Assembly (NCBI GenBank): GCA_944548615.1
Contig: OX155963.1
Location: forward strand, 25,057,336-25,121,335
DNA: 64,000 nucleotides
Origin: Micropterix aruncella
Taxonomy: Eukaryota; Arthropoda; Insecta; Lepidoptera; Micropterigidae
Direction of reading: 5' to 3'
The position numbers were made by a program, and so were the translations under genes. The stretch's first letter is position 1. Each line of letters opens with the position of its first letter. The notes beneath the pieces were generated by a model, which ran no database searches, had not been told where the DNA came from, and saw nothing but the letters and a program-made list of their open reading frames with translations. Of this stretch, positions 11,335 to 22,820 are shown piece after piece.

Positions 11335-14300
11335 ATGTCGGAGAGAAGGTTAAAATTATTAATCGCAAAGAAGGAAGAATTGTACTTTCGCTTAAGTAGT
11401 ATTGCAAATCATGCAAACGAAGTTTACACATCGGACCTTTCAAAGGAAAGTTTTTTGAATGAGTTAGAGTCACTCGAAGAATTGAAGAGTAAATTTGAGC
11501 TAATTTTAGATGAAATAAATAACATCGAATTAGAATTGAACCCTAAATACGCTATCAACTACCAACCGCTTTCATCATTTGATGATTTATATTGTCGTAT
11601 AAAACGAGTCGCAAAAAATTTATCTTTTAAGGAAATAAAGCCACAAATACCTCAACGCGATAGACCGAGATTACCGGCCATAGAAATACCAGAGTTCAAT
11701 GGTGAAGTTAAAAACTGGCCATTGTTTTATGCTAGTTTTAAAAATACTATACACGAAAACCCGGGTTTGGCTGATTCCGAAAAACTTTATTATTTAATCG
11801 GTAAATTGACCGATAAAGCCCGTCTGGTCTGTGCAGGAATAAATCCGTCCCCTGAGAATTATTCCTTAATATTAAATGCTCTTATTGAAAAATACGAGGA
11901 TAAAAGACTTCTCGCTACGTCATATTTAGATCAAATATTTAATTTTAAACTGCTTATTAACGCGTCGGTAAACGATCTTGAAAATTTTATTGATAAATTT
12001 GCTTCGTCCGTAGCCGCTATTAAAAATCTTAAGTTCAGTGATTTAAGCGATTTTATTTTATTATATACAGCACTTAAAAAATTAGATTCGCATACAGCTC
12101 GCGCATTTGAAATGGAGAAACGTCATTTAGAGTTACCCACTTTTAATGATCTCGTTTTATTTTTGCGCGACCAAATTAAAATAGTGCATAGAACACCCAC
12201 TTCCACATCTCCATCACAGATATATAAAAAACCAGATGTGGCAAATAAAAATAAAATTAATAAATTTACGCATTCTTACATTAATACTGAGACTTCGCTC
12301 GCGTCTTCTCAATCTCAGTGTTCATTATGTACTTCGCGTCACGAACATCTATATAAGTGTTCGGGATTTCAAAAATTATCGCCTAACGATCGCTTTAAAC
12401 ACGTTAAGATGAATCACTGTTGTATTAATTGTCTCAGTGCCAAACATCAAATTTATAATTGCAATTCAGATAGTCATTGTCGGAAATGTCAACGCAAACA
12501 TCACACAATGCTTCATTTCGAAAATACCGCTCCCAATATTGGAAACAGGGCGTACACTGCAACAGCGACAGCCGTTTCGCGCGGCGTAGACGCAGGCTTA
12601 CCGTCTCGAGCGGACGACGTAGCTTTGTGTACGTTGTCAGCTGACGATAATGTCAGTAACTTTATCACTCCCGCTTTCACAACTGTTCTTCTCGCGACCG
12701 CCCGCGTGATAGTGGTTGACGCATGCGGCAACAAATGTTATGTTCGCACGCTATTAGATAGCGCTTCGCAAAGTAATTTTATTACCCGCGACTGTTGTAC
12801 ACGTCTTGGTCTGACATCTTTTAATCTACCCGCATGTACTCTCGTTAAAGGTATAGGAGGATCGGTGAAGCCTATACAAAGCTCAGTCCGAATAAAATTT
12901 TCTTCCCGCTTTAATAATGACGTCAGTTACGATGTCGACACTTTGGTTGTAGACAAAGTGACTGAACGCTTGCCCTCCGCCTCGGTCGACAGTTCCGCAC
13001 TATGTAATTTTAATCATTTACCGCTGGCCGACGATTCATACGCAACTCCTGGTGACATCGATATGTTAATAGGAGCTTCTTTGTTTCCGCACCTCTTGTT
13101 ACCTAGCAAGGTTCAAGGTCAAACCACACGTATTTCTCCATACGCGTTAGAGACAGTTTTAGGCTACGTTATTCTAGGAACCGCACCCGTACTGGTGAAC
13201 TCGTGTGTTACCGTTTCGTGCTGCGCCGTAGATCCTCTGGACAGTTTGGTCAAAAAATTCTGGGAAATGGAAGAAATAAATGGACTGCCCATTCTCAGCC
13301 CAGATGACAGAGACTCTGAGGAGATTTATTCTCGCACTACGACTCGTGACGAGACTGGTAGGTATTCCGTCGCTCTGCCGTTCAAAGGAGACATATTCTC
13401 TTTGGGGGACTCCGCGCGTACCGCCGAGAGGCGATTTCTCTGTCTGGAGCGCAAATTACAAGCTTCTCCTACCTTGAGACAGGCCTATGATGACGTCATA
13501 AGAGAATACCTAGAAAAAGGTTATTTATCACCCGCCCCTCCTGACACGGAGGCGAACAAAGACCATCCCGCTTATATTATCCCGCATCACGGCGTCATTC
13601 GAGAAGACAAAGTGACATCGAAGTTACGCATCGTGCTCGACGCGAGCGCCAAAACAAGTACGTCTGTTTCGCTTAACGATATTTTATATAACGGTCAAAA
13701 TTTACAAGGCAATCTTTTTAACATAATTTTAAATTTCCGCTTGTTTTCTGTCGCTCTTTCAGCAGACATACGACAAATGTTTTTGTGTATCGGCGTACAC
13801 GAGCGCGATCGCAGGTTTCAGCGTATATTTTACCGTTTTTCGCCCGCAGAACCGCTTCAAGTATACCAATTTAACCGCGTTTGCTTTGGGCTAAAATCCA
13901 GTCCCTTTCACGCATTGCGCACTATCAGGCAACTCGTCTCTGATGAAGGTGCTTCTGAGGCCTTCAGTCAGGCCACACAGACCATAGACAACGGTTTATA
14001 TATGGATGACTATGTTTATAGTGTGCCGGCCGAAGATCAGGCCATAGATGTCGCTAGACAAATGATAGGATTGATGAAGGCAGGCCAGTTTAATCTTGTG
14101 AAGTGGACAAGCAATTCTCAGTCCGTTTTGTCGTCAATCCCAGAGTCACACCGTCTTATCGCAGTTAAGGAATTCGATATATCCGCGCTACATAAAGTTC
14201 TTGGCCTATGTTGGTCGCCCGCAACCGATTCTTTTACTATAAAAATTTCTTCGCCAGCTGAAACTTGCACCAAACGCGCCATATTATCTTGTGTTGCTAA

Positions 14301-14931
14301 ATTATGGGATATTATGGGCTTCGTCGCTCCTGTTGTGCTATTCGCTAAGCTCCTTATTAAACAGCTTTGGCTCGAAAAGCTTGAATGGGACGATCAACCT
14401 CCCGCTCACATAATTAAGATATGGAATCGATTCCGCACCGAGCTTCCAATGCTCAATAAAATAAATATACCGCGCCACGTGGGTATCACGGTCGGTAGTG
14501 TTGTCACTGTTTTGGGGTTCGCGGACGCCAGCGAGAAGGCGTACGGGGGCGTTGTATACCTACACGTTCACAATGAGGGACAACCAAACTCGGTCCATCT
14601 AGTCTGTGCTAAGTCCAAGGTGGCTCCTATGAGAAAGGTGGTTTCTCTCGCTCGGCTCGAACTCTGCGCCGCATTGATACTTTCAAAGCTCATGCGCATC
14701 GTTATTGATGTTTGCTCAGCTCGCCACCCCATTGGTGAAATTTACGCGTTCTCAGACTCGACAGTGACACTATGTTGGATTCACTCTTCGCCACACCGTT
14801 GGGACACCTTCGTTGCCAATAGGGTTTCAAAGATACACTCTGAATTGCCTCCTAATTGTTTTATCACATACCAGGAGTGGACAATCCCGCTGATTGTCTC
14901 TCGCGCGGGCTCATGCCTGCTCAAATATTAA
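11335..14931 (+). CDS. BEL/Pao Gag-Pol, unit 2
   Basis: Same 1198-aa frame as unit 1, starting at the ATG of MSERRLKLL. It agrees with unit 1, against units 3 and 4, at two sites: Leu in DLVLFLRD and Lys in YKKPDV. It has one silent-looking C-to-T change near 12141. The noncoding leader of this unit lacks one 'att' triplet found in the other three (near 11121), which explains its 5740-bp period. Confidence 0.92.
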   Translation: MSERRLKLLIAKKEELYFRLSSIANHANEVYTSDLSKESFLNELESLEELKSKFELILDEINNIELELNPKYAINYQPLSSFDDLYCRIKRVAKNLSFKEIKPQIPQRDRPRLPAIEIPEFNGEVKNWPLFYASFKNTIHENPGLADSEKLYYLIGKLTDKARLVCAGINPSPENYSLILNALIEKYEDKRLLATSYLDQIFNFKLLINASVNDLENFIDKFASSVAAIKNLKFSDLSDFILLYTALKKLDSHTARAFEMEKRHLELPTFNDLVLFLRDQIKIVHRTPTSTSPSQIYKKPDVANKNKINKFTHSYINTETSLASSQSQCSLCTSRHEHLYKCSGFQKLSPNDRFKHVKMNHCCINCLSAKHQIYNCNSDSHCRKCQRKHHTMLHFENTAPNIGNRAYTATATAVSRGVDAGLPSRADDVALCTLSADDNVSNFITPAFTTVLLATARVIVVDACGNKCYVRTLLDSASQSNFITRDCCTRLGLTSFNLPACTLVKGIGGSVKPIQSSVRIKFSSRFNNDVSYDVDTLVVDKVTERLPSASVDSSALCNFNHLPLADDSYATPGDIDMLIGASLFPHLLLPSKVQGQTTRISPYALETVLGYVILGTAPVLVNSCVTVSCCAVDPLDSLVKKFWEMEEINGLPILSPDDRDSEEIYSRTTTRDETGRYSVALPFKGDIFSLGDSARTAERRFLCLERKLQASPTLRQAYDDVIREYLEKGYLSPAPPDTEANKDHPAYIIPHHGVIREDKVTSKLRIVLDASAKTSTSVSLNDILYNGQNLQGNLFNIILNFRLFSVALSADIRQMFLCIGVHERDRRFQRIFYRFSPAEPLQVYQFNRVCFGLKSSPFHALRTIRQLVSDEGASEAFSQATQTIDNGLYMDDYVYSVPAEDQAIDVARQMIGLMKAGQFNLVKWTSNSQSVLSSIPESHRLIAVKEFDISALHKVLGLCWSPATDSFTIKISSPAETCTKRAILSCVAKLWDIMGFVAPVVLFAKLLIKQLWLEKLEWDDQPPAHIIKIWNRFRTELPMLNKINIPRHVGITVGSVVTVLGFADASEKAYGGVVYLHVHNEGQPNSVHLVCAKSKVAPMRKVVSLARLELCAALILSKLMRIVIDVCSARHPIGEIYAFSDSTVTLCWIHSSPHRWDTFVANRVSKIHSELPPNCFITYQEWTIPLIVSRAGSCLLKY

Positions 14932-15779
14932 ACCATCCGCTGTGGTATAATGGTCCACCGTGGAGCAACGCACACCCCTCGAAGTGGCCTATTGCTACGT
15001 TCCATGCGTCTACCGCTTTGTCTGACCCCCCTGAGGAGAAGACTATCACTCTTGCTACTTTTGAGCAAGAAACTCCGGTCATCATAGCTCTGTCTAAACG
15101 TGTTTCATCTTGGAGTAAATTTTTACGCATTGTTGTGCATATTTACCGCTTTGTCAAAATATTACCGCTTCGCAATCATATAACCGCTTCTGACCTAGAC
15201 TTTGCAGAGAATAGGGTTCTCCGCGAGGTTCAGTCATTTTATTTTTCGAATGAAATCGCATATTCGCGAGCTGGCAAGGCTTGTAGTCGCAGCTTCCAGC
15301 AGTTAAAGCCGTTCTTGCATGATGGGCTTTTAAAGGTCGGTGGTCGCTTATGCCATTCTGATCTCGATTTCTCACATAAACATCCTGTCATTTTACCACG
15401 AAAGGATCATATATTGGATTTATTAGTTGATTATCATCACAAGTTCAACTGTCATGCTGGTCCTGACTTGTTGATGTCTATTCTACGACAGAAATACTGG
15501 ATTCTGTCCGCCCGCAATTTAATACGTAGCAGGGTGCACAAATGCATGCCCTGCTTCCGGCTTCGCCCTAAGCCGAACTATCCGAAAATGGCTGATCATA
15601 AGTATTTTCGTGTAAAGCAATCCGCAAAGCCCTTCGCTTATACAGGCACGGATTTCGCTGGCCCTTTGAAGGTGACAATGTCTCGTGGACGCGGTATTCG
15701 TTCCACGAAAGCATACATATGCCTGTTTACTGGATCTTATCTGCGTCCAGTCGTACGAGTGTGTCCTTTGCCAAACTAG
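14856..15779 (+). pseudogene. Truncated integrase region of unit 2
   Basis: Same -1 frame and the same premature end as unit 1. It carries Ser before AKPFAYTG, like units 3 and 4. Confidence 0.87.
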
Positions 15780-15935
15780 CTTATTTATCAATTACTAATA
15801 TATATCTATGTAGTTTAAGTATGTATATTCTAATTTTAAATAAGTATATTTATTTTATATTCCGCATCATATCCGCATTTATTTTAAACTCATTTGTCGC
15901 ACTCTTTGAAGGCGAGCCTTCAAGCCGGGGGGGAA

Positions 15936-16425
15936 TGGATACGCCGGATTTAAATATATATAAATTTCGCATTTAGTAAAACGGCTGCTGTATCGATATT
16001 AAATATGCCTGCGCGATTTACTGAATTGGTTTCTAAATTCTCATTCCGATAGTGCTATCTCCTTTTCCTATCCCCTCTCGTTAACTGAAGTAAAGAAGAG
16101 GAAGAACATCGCCGGCCGGTCAGTCTATCACCGATTGTGTTCGCTTCGATACCGCCCGCGAGACGTTCCGCCGCCGCGCACCCGCGCTGTAACCCGCCTT
16201 TAAAACCCGCAAATAAGAACATTTAGTGCTCGTGAAATATATATTTGACAATTAAATCACCGCCGCGCTGTGAAGTGACTTGAGAAGCTGATTTACGGAG
16301 CTGCAAACGGACATTTAATAAGGTAAACGAGATCCCATTTTTTCCAAACTTTTCTATTCCAAACTACCGCAAAATACAGTTCACTGCCCTTTTTTTATTC
16401 CCAAATTAAAATCCCCGCGCTACCA
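15936..16425 (+). repeat. BEL/Pao LTR 3 (490 bp)
   Basis: Shared LTR between units 2 and 3, full length, preceded by the polypurine run GGGGGGGAA. Confidence 0.92.
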
Positions 16426-17077
16426 TTTGATGGCCCTACGATCCGGATAAAAGCCAATTCAGTATATTATCATATTATTTGTGTAAAGTTTCAGTTTATA
16501 TCAAAATCGTTTCAAACGGGGTTTCGTTTCATATAAATAATTGTACTGATTTCGCAGTTCGTTCTCACATATTAATTTATTGTAAATTTATAAAACATAT
16601 ATTATATATAATATTAAATATTTATATACATATATTTATAAAAAAGTAATAATTTAACTGATTTATTCAGCCGCTTTTATTATTTGCACCGCTCATATAT
16701 TGCTTACCGCTCATATAGTTGCTTGACGACAGCGCTTATCGCCTTCGTGTCGGTTTGGTAATTATTAATCGAATCGATATGTAGGTACAATTTATTTCGT
16801 TATAATAAAATATTACTTGCGTATAGGTATATTTAATAATTTATTTATTTGTACTAAAATATTATTTGAGTATATATTGCTTGAATATATTTAGGTATTT
16901 TATTTACTCGCGCCGCTAGCCTGTATATAGGTTTTAATTATTAATTGAAACTATATAAAGGTAACCGTACACTATACTACTGTATTATTTTATTTGGCAT
17001 ATAAATAAACATAAAATTCCTTGTTTCACTATAATAACAGTTTATCTAATCAGTTTTTCTGTGATCTGTCTTCTGCA

Positions 17078-20000
17078 ATGTCGGAGAGAAGGTTAAAATT
17101 ATTAATCGCAAAGAAGGAAGAATTGTACTTTCGCTTAAGTAGTATTGCAAATCATGCAAACGAAGTTTACACATCGGACCTTTCAAAGGAAAGTTTTTTG
17201 AATGAGTTAGAGTCACTCGAAGAATTGAAGAGTAAATTTGAGCTAATTTTAGATGAAATAAATAACATCGAATTAGAATTGAACCCTAAATACGCTATCA
17301 ACTACCAACCGCTTTCATCATTTGATGATTTATATTGTCGTATAAAACGAGTCGCAAAAAATTTATCTTTTAAGGAAATAAAGCCACAAATACCTCAACG
17401 CGATAGACCGAGATTACCGGCCATAGAAATACCAGAGTTCAATGGTGAAGTTAAAAACTGGCCATTGTTTTATGCTAGTTTTAAAAATACTATACACGAA
17501 AACCCGGGTTTGGCTGATTCCGAAAAACTTTATTATTTAATCGGTAAATTGACCGATAAAGCCCGTCTGGTCTGTGCAGGAATAAATCCGTCCCCTGAGA
17601 ATTATTCCTTAATATTAAATGCTCTTATTGAAAAATACGAGGATAAAAGACTTCTCGCTACGTCATATTTAGATCAAATATTTAATTTTAAACTGCTTAT
17701 TAACGCGTCGGTAAACGATCTTGAAAATTTTATTGATAAATTTGCTTCGTCCGTAGCCGCTATTAAAAATCTTAAGTTCAGTGATTTAAGCGATTTTATT
17801 TTATTATATACAGCACTTAAAAAATTAGATTCGCATACAGCTCGCGCATTTGAAATGGAGAAACGTCATTTAGAGTTACCCACCTTTAATGATCTCGTTT
17901 TTTTTTTGCGCGACCAAATTAAAATAGTGCATAGAACACCCACTTCCACATCTCCATCACAGATATATGAAAAACCAGATGTGGCAAATAAAAATAAAAT
18001 TAATAAATTTACGCATTCTTACATTAATACTGAGACTTCGCTCGCGTCTTCTCAATCTCAGTGTTCATTATGTACTTCGCGTCACGAACATCTATATAAG
18101 TGTTCGGGATTTCAAAAATTATCGCCTAACGATCGCTTTAAACACGTTAAGATGAATCACTGTTGTATTAATTGTCTCAGTGCCAAACATCAAATTTATA
18201 ATTGCAATTCAGATAGTCATTGTCGGAAATGTCAACGCAAACATCACACAATGCTTCATTTCGAAAATACCGCTCCCAATATTGGAAACAGGGCGTACAC
18301 TGCAACAGCGACAGCCGTTTCGCGCGGCGTAGACGCAGGCTTACCGTCTCGAGCGGACGACGTAGCTTTGTGTACGTTGTCAGCTGACGATAATGTCAGT
18401 AACTTTATCACTCCCGCTTTCACAACTGTTCTTCTCGCGACCGCCCGCGTGATAGTGGTTGACGCATGCGGCAACAAATGTTATGTTCGCACGCTATTAG
18501 ATAGCGCTTCGCAAAGTAATTTTATTACCCGCGACTGTTGTACACGTCTTGGTCTGACATCTTTTAATCTACCCGCATGTACTCTCGTTAAAGGTATAGG
18601 AGGATCGGTGAAGCCTATACAAAGCTCAGTCCGAATAAAATTTTCTTCCCGCTTTAATAATGACGTCAGTTACGATGTCGACACTTTGGTTGTAGACAAA
18701 GTGACTGAACGCTTGCCCTCCGCCTCGGTCGACAGTTCCGCACTATGTAATTTTAATCATTTACCGCTGGCCGACGATTCATACGCAACTCCTGGTGACA
18801 TCGATATGTTAATAGGAGCTTCTTTGTTTCCGCACCTCTTGTTACCTAGCAAGGTTCAAGGTCAAACCACACGTATTTCTCCATACGCGTTAGAGACAGT
18901 TTTAGGCTACGTTATTCTAGGAACCGCACCCGTACTGGTGAACTCGTGTGTTACCGTTTCGTGCTGCGCCGTAGATCCTCTGGACAGTTTGGTCAAAAAA
19001 TTCTGGGAAATGGAAGAAATAAATGGACTGCCCATTCTCAGCCCAGATGACAGAGACTCTGAGGAGATTTATTCTCGCACTACGACTCGTGACGAGACTG
19101 GTAGGTATTCCGTCGCTCTGCCGTTCAAAGGAGACATATTCTCTTTGGGGGACTCCGCGCGTACCGCCGAGAGGCGATTTCTCTGTCTGGAGCGCAAATT
19201 ACAAGCTTCTCCTACCTTGAGACAGGCCTATGATGACGTCATAAGAGAATACCTAGAAAAAGGTTATTTATCACCCGCCCCTCCTGACACGGAGGCGAAC
19301 AAAGACCATCCCGCTTATATTATCCCGCATCACGGCGTCATTCGAGAAGACAAAGTGACATCGAAGTTACGCATCGTGCTCGACGCGAGCGCCAAAACAA
19401 GTACGTCTGTTTCGCTTAACGATATTTTATATAACGGTCAAAATTTACAAGGCAATCTTTTTAACATAATTTTAAATTTCCGCTTGTTTTCTGTCGCTCT
19501 TTCAGCAGACATACGACAAATGTTTTTGTGTATCGGCGTACACGAGCGCGATCGCAGGTTTCAGCGTATATTTTACCGTTTTTCGCCCGCAGAACCGCTT
19601 CAAGTATACCAATTTAACCGCGTTTGCTTTGGGCTAAAATCCAGTCCCTTTCACGCATTGCGCACTATCAGGCAACTCGTCTCTGATGAAGGTGCTTCTG
19701 AGGCCTTCAGTCAGGCCACACAGACCATAGACAACGGTTTATATATGGATGACTATGTTTATAGTGTGCCGGCCGAAGATCAGGCCATAGATGTCGCTAG
19801 ACAAATGATAGGATTGATGAAGGCAGGCCAGTTTAATCTTGTGAAGTGGACAAGCAATTCTCAGTCCGTTTTGTCGTCAATCCCAGAGTCACACCGTCTT
19901 ATCGCAGTTAAGGAATTCGATATATCCGCGCTACATAAAGTTCTTGGCCTATGTTGGTCGCCCGCAACCGATTCTTTTACTATAAAAATTTCTTCGCCAG

Positions 20001-20674
20001 CTGAAACTTGCACCAAACGCGCCATATTATCTTGTGTTGCTAAATTATGGGATATTATGGGCTTCGTCGCTCCTGTTGTGCTATTCGCTAAGCTCCTTAT
20101 TAAACAGCTTTGGCTCGAAAAGCTTGAATGGGACGATCAACCTCCCGCTCACATAATTAAGATATGGAATCGATTCCGCACCGAGCTTCCAATGCTCAAT
20201 AAAATAAATATACCGCGCCACGTGGGTATCACGGTCGGTAGTGTTGTCACTGTTTTGGGGTTCGCGGACGCCAGCGAGAAGGCGTACGGGGGCGTTGTAT
20301 ACCTACACGTTCACAATGAGGGACAACCAAACTCGGTCCATCTAGTCTGTGCTAAGTCCAAGGTGGCTCCTATGAGAAAGGTGGTTTCTCTCGCTCGGCT
20401 CGAACTCTGCGCCGCATTGATACTTTCAAAGCTCATGCGCATCGTTATTGATGTTTGCTCAGCTCGCCACCCCATTGGTGAAATTTACGCGTTCTCAGAC
20501 TCGACAGTGACACTATGTTGGATTCACTCTTCGCCACACCGTTGGGACACCTTCGTTGCCAATAGGGTTTCAAAGATACACTCTGAATTGCCTCCTAATT
20601 GTTTTATCACATACCAGGAGTGGACAATCCCGCTGATTGTCTCTCGCGCGGGCTCATGCCTGCTCAAATATTAA
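17078..20674 (+). CDS. BEL/Pao Gag-Pol, unit 3
   Basis: Same frame as units 1 and 2 with two replacements shared only with unit 4: Phe in DLVFFLRD (a T run lengthened by an A-to-T change near 17901) and Glu in YEKPDV. Catalytic motifs are unchanged. Confidence 0.92.
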   Translation: MSERRLKLLIAKKEELYFRLSSIANHANEVYTSDLSKESFLNELESLEELKSKFELILDEINNIELELNPKYAINYQPLSSFDDLYCRIKRVAKNLSFKEIKPQIPQRDRPRLPAIEIPEFNGEVKNWPLFYASFKNTIHENPGLADSEKLYYLIGKLTDKARLVCAGINPSPENYSLILNALIEKYEDKRLLATSYLDQIFNFKLLINASVNDLENFIDKFASSVAAIKNLKFSDLSDFILLYTALKKLDSHTARAFEMEKRHLELPTFNDLVFFLRDQIKIVHRTPTSTSPSQIYEKPDVANKNKINKFTHSYINTETSLASSQSQCSLCTSRHEHLYKCSGFQKLSPNDRFKHVKMNHCCINCLSAKHQIYNCNSDSHCRKCQRKHHTMLHFENTAPNIGNRAYTATATAVSRGVDAGLPSRADDVALCTLSADDNVSNFITPAFTTVLLATARVIVVDACGNKCYVRTLLDSASQSNFITRDCCTRLGLTSFNLPACTLVKGIGGSVKPIQSSVRIKFSSRFNNDVSYDVDTLVVDKVTERLPSASVDSSALCNFNHLPLADDSYATPGDIDMLIGASLFPHLLLPSKVQGQTTRISPYALETVLGYVILGTAPVLVNSCVTVSCCAVDPLDSLVKKFWEMEEINGLPILSPDDRDSEEIYSRTTTRDETGRYSVALPFKGDIFSLGDSARTAERRFLCLERKLQASPTLRQAYDDVIREYLEKGYLSPAPPDTEANKDHPAYIIPHHGVIREDKVTSKLRIVLDASAKTSTSVSLNDILYNGQNLQGNLFNIILNFRLFSVALSADIRQMFLCIGVHERDRRFQRIFYRFSPAEPLQVYQFNRVCFGLKSSPFHALRTIRQLVSDEGASEAFSQATQTIDNGLYMDDYVYSVPAEDQAIDVARQMIGLMKAGQFNLVKWTSNSQSVLSSIPESHRLIAVKEFDISALHKVLGLCWSPATDSFTIKISSPAETCTKRAILSCVAKLWDIMGFVAPVVLFAKLLIKQLWLEKLEWDDQPPAHIIKIWNRFRTELPMLNKINIPRHVGITVGSVVTVLGFADASEKAYGGVVYLHVHNEGQPNSVHLVCAKSKVAPMRKVVSLARLELCAALILSKLMRIVIDVCSARHPIGEIYAFSDSTVTLCWIHSSPHRWDTFVANRVSKIHSELPPNCFITYQEWTIPLIVSRAGSCLLKY

Positions 20675-21522
20675 ACCATCCGCTGTGGTATAATGGTCCA
20701 CCGTGGAGCAACGCACACCCCTCGAAGTGGCCTATTGCTACGTTCCATGCGTCTACCGCTTTGTCTGACCCCCCTGAGGAGAAGACTATCACTCTTGCTA
20801 CTTTTGAGCAAGAAACTCCGGTCATCATAGCTCTGTCTAAACGTGTTTCATCTTGGAGTAAATTTTTACGCATTGTTGTGCATATTTACCGCTTTGTCAA
20901 AATATTACCGCTTCGCAATCATATAACCGCTTCTGACCTAGACTTTGCAGAGAATAGGGTTCTCCGCGAGGTTCAGTCATTTTATTTTTCGAATGAAATC
21001 GCATATTCGCGAGCTGGCAAGGCTTGTAGTCGCAGCTTCCAGCAGTTAAAGCCGTTCTTGCATGATGGGCTTTTAAAGGTCGGTGGTCGCTTATGCCATT
21101 CTGATCTCGATTTCTCACATAAACATCCTGTCATTTTACCACGAAAGGATCATATATTGGATTTATTAGTTGATTATCATCACAAGTTCAACTGTCATGC
21201 TGGTCCTGACTTGTTGATGTCTATTCTACGACAGAAATACTGGATTCTGTCCGCCCGCAATTTAATACGTAGCAGGGTGCACAAATGCATGCCCTGCTTC
21301 CGGCTTCGCCCTAAGCCGAACTATCCGAAAATGGCTGATCATAAGTATTTTCGTGTAAAGCAATCCGCAAAGCCCTTCGCTTATACAGGCACGGATTTCG
21401 CTGGCCCTTTGAAGGTGACAATGTCTCGTGGACGCGGTATTCGTTCCACGAAAGCATACATATGCCTGTTTACTGGATCTTATCTGCGTCCAGTCGTACG
21501 AGTGTGTCCTTTGCCAAACTAG
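20599..21522 (+). pseudogene. Truncated integrase region of unit 3
   Basis: Same frame shift and truncation as in the other units; no private replacement seen in the protein. Confidence 0.87.
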
Positions 21523-21678
21523 CTTATTTATCAATTACTAATATATATCTATGTAGTTTAAGTATGTATATTCTAATTTTAAATAAGTATATTTATTTTA
21601 TATTCCGCATCATATCCGCATTTATTTTAAACTCATTTGTCGCACTCTTTGAAGGCGAGCCTTCAAGCCGGGGGGGAA

Positions 21679-22168
21679 TGGATACGCCGGATTTAAATAT
21701 ATATAAATTTCGCATTTAGTAAAACGGCTGCTGTATCGATATTAAATATGCCTGCGCGATTTACTGAATTGGTTTCTAAATTCTCATTCCGATAGTGCTA
21801 TCTCCTTTTCCTATCCCCTCTCGTTAACTGAAGTAAAGAAGAGGAAGAACATCGCCGGCCGGTCAGTCTATCACCGATTGTGTTCGCTTCGATACCGCCC
21901 GCGAGACGTTCCGCCGCCGCGCACCCGCGCTGTAACCCGCCTTTAAAACCCGCAAATAAGAACATTTAGTGCTCGTGAAATATATATTTGACAATTAAAT
22001 CACCGCCGCGCTGTGAAGTGACTTGAGAAGCTGATTTACGGAGCTGCAAACGGACATTTAATAAGGTAAACGAGATCCCATTTTTTCCAAACTTTTCTAT
22101 TCCAAACTACCGCAAAATACAGTTCACTGCCCTTTTTTTATTCCCAAATTAAAATCCCCGCGCTACCA
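21679..22168 (+). repeat. BEL/Pao LTR 4 (490 bp)
   Basis: Shared LTR between units 3 and 4, full length. Confidence 0.92.
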
Positions 22169-22820
22169 TTTGATGGCCCTACGATCCGGATAAAAGCCAA
22201 TTCAGTATATTATCATATTATTTGTGTAAAGTTTCAGTTTATATCAAAATCGTTTCAAACGGGGTTTCGTTTCATATAAATAATTGTACTGATTTCGCAG
22301 TTCGTTCTCACATATTAATTTATTGTAAATTTATAAAACATATATTATATATAATATTAAATATTTATATACATATATTTATAAAAAAGTAATAATTTAA
22401 CTGATTTATTCAGCCGCTTTTATTATTTGCACCGCTCATATATTGCTTACCGCTCATATAGTTGCTTGACGACAGCGCTTATCGCCTTCGTGTCGGTTTG
22501 GTAATTATTAATCGAATCGATATGTAGGTACAATTTATTTCGTTATAATAAAATATTACTTGCGTATAGGTATATTTAATAATTTATTTATTTGTACTAA
22601 AATATTATTTGAGTATATATTGCTTGAATATATTTAGGTATTTTATTTACTCGCGCCGCTAGCCTGTATATAGGTTTTAATTATTAATTGAAACTATATA
22701 AAGGTAACCGTACACTATACTACTGTATTATTTTATTTGGCATATAAATAAACATAAAATTCCTTGTTTCACTATAATAACAGTTTATCTAATCAGTTTT
22801 TCTGTGATCTGTCTTCTGCA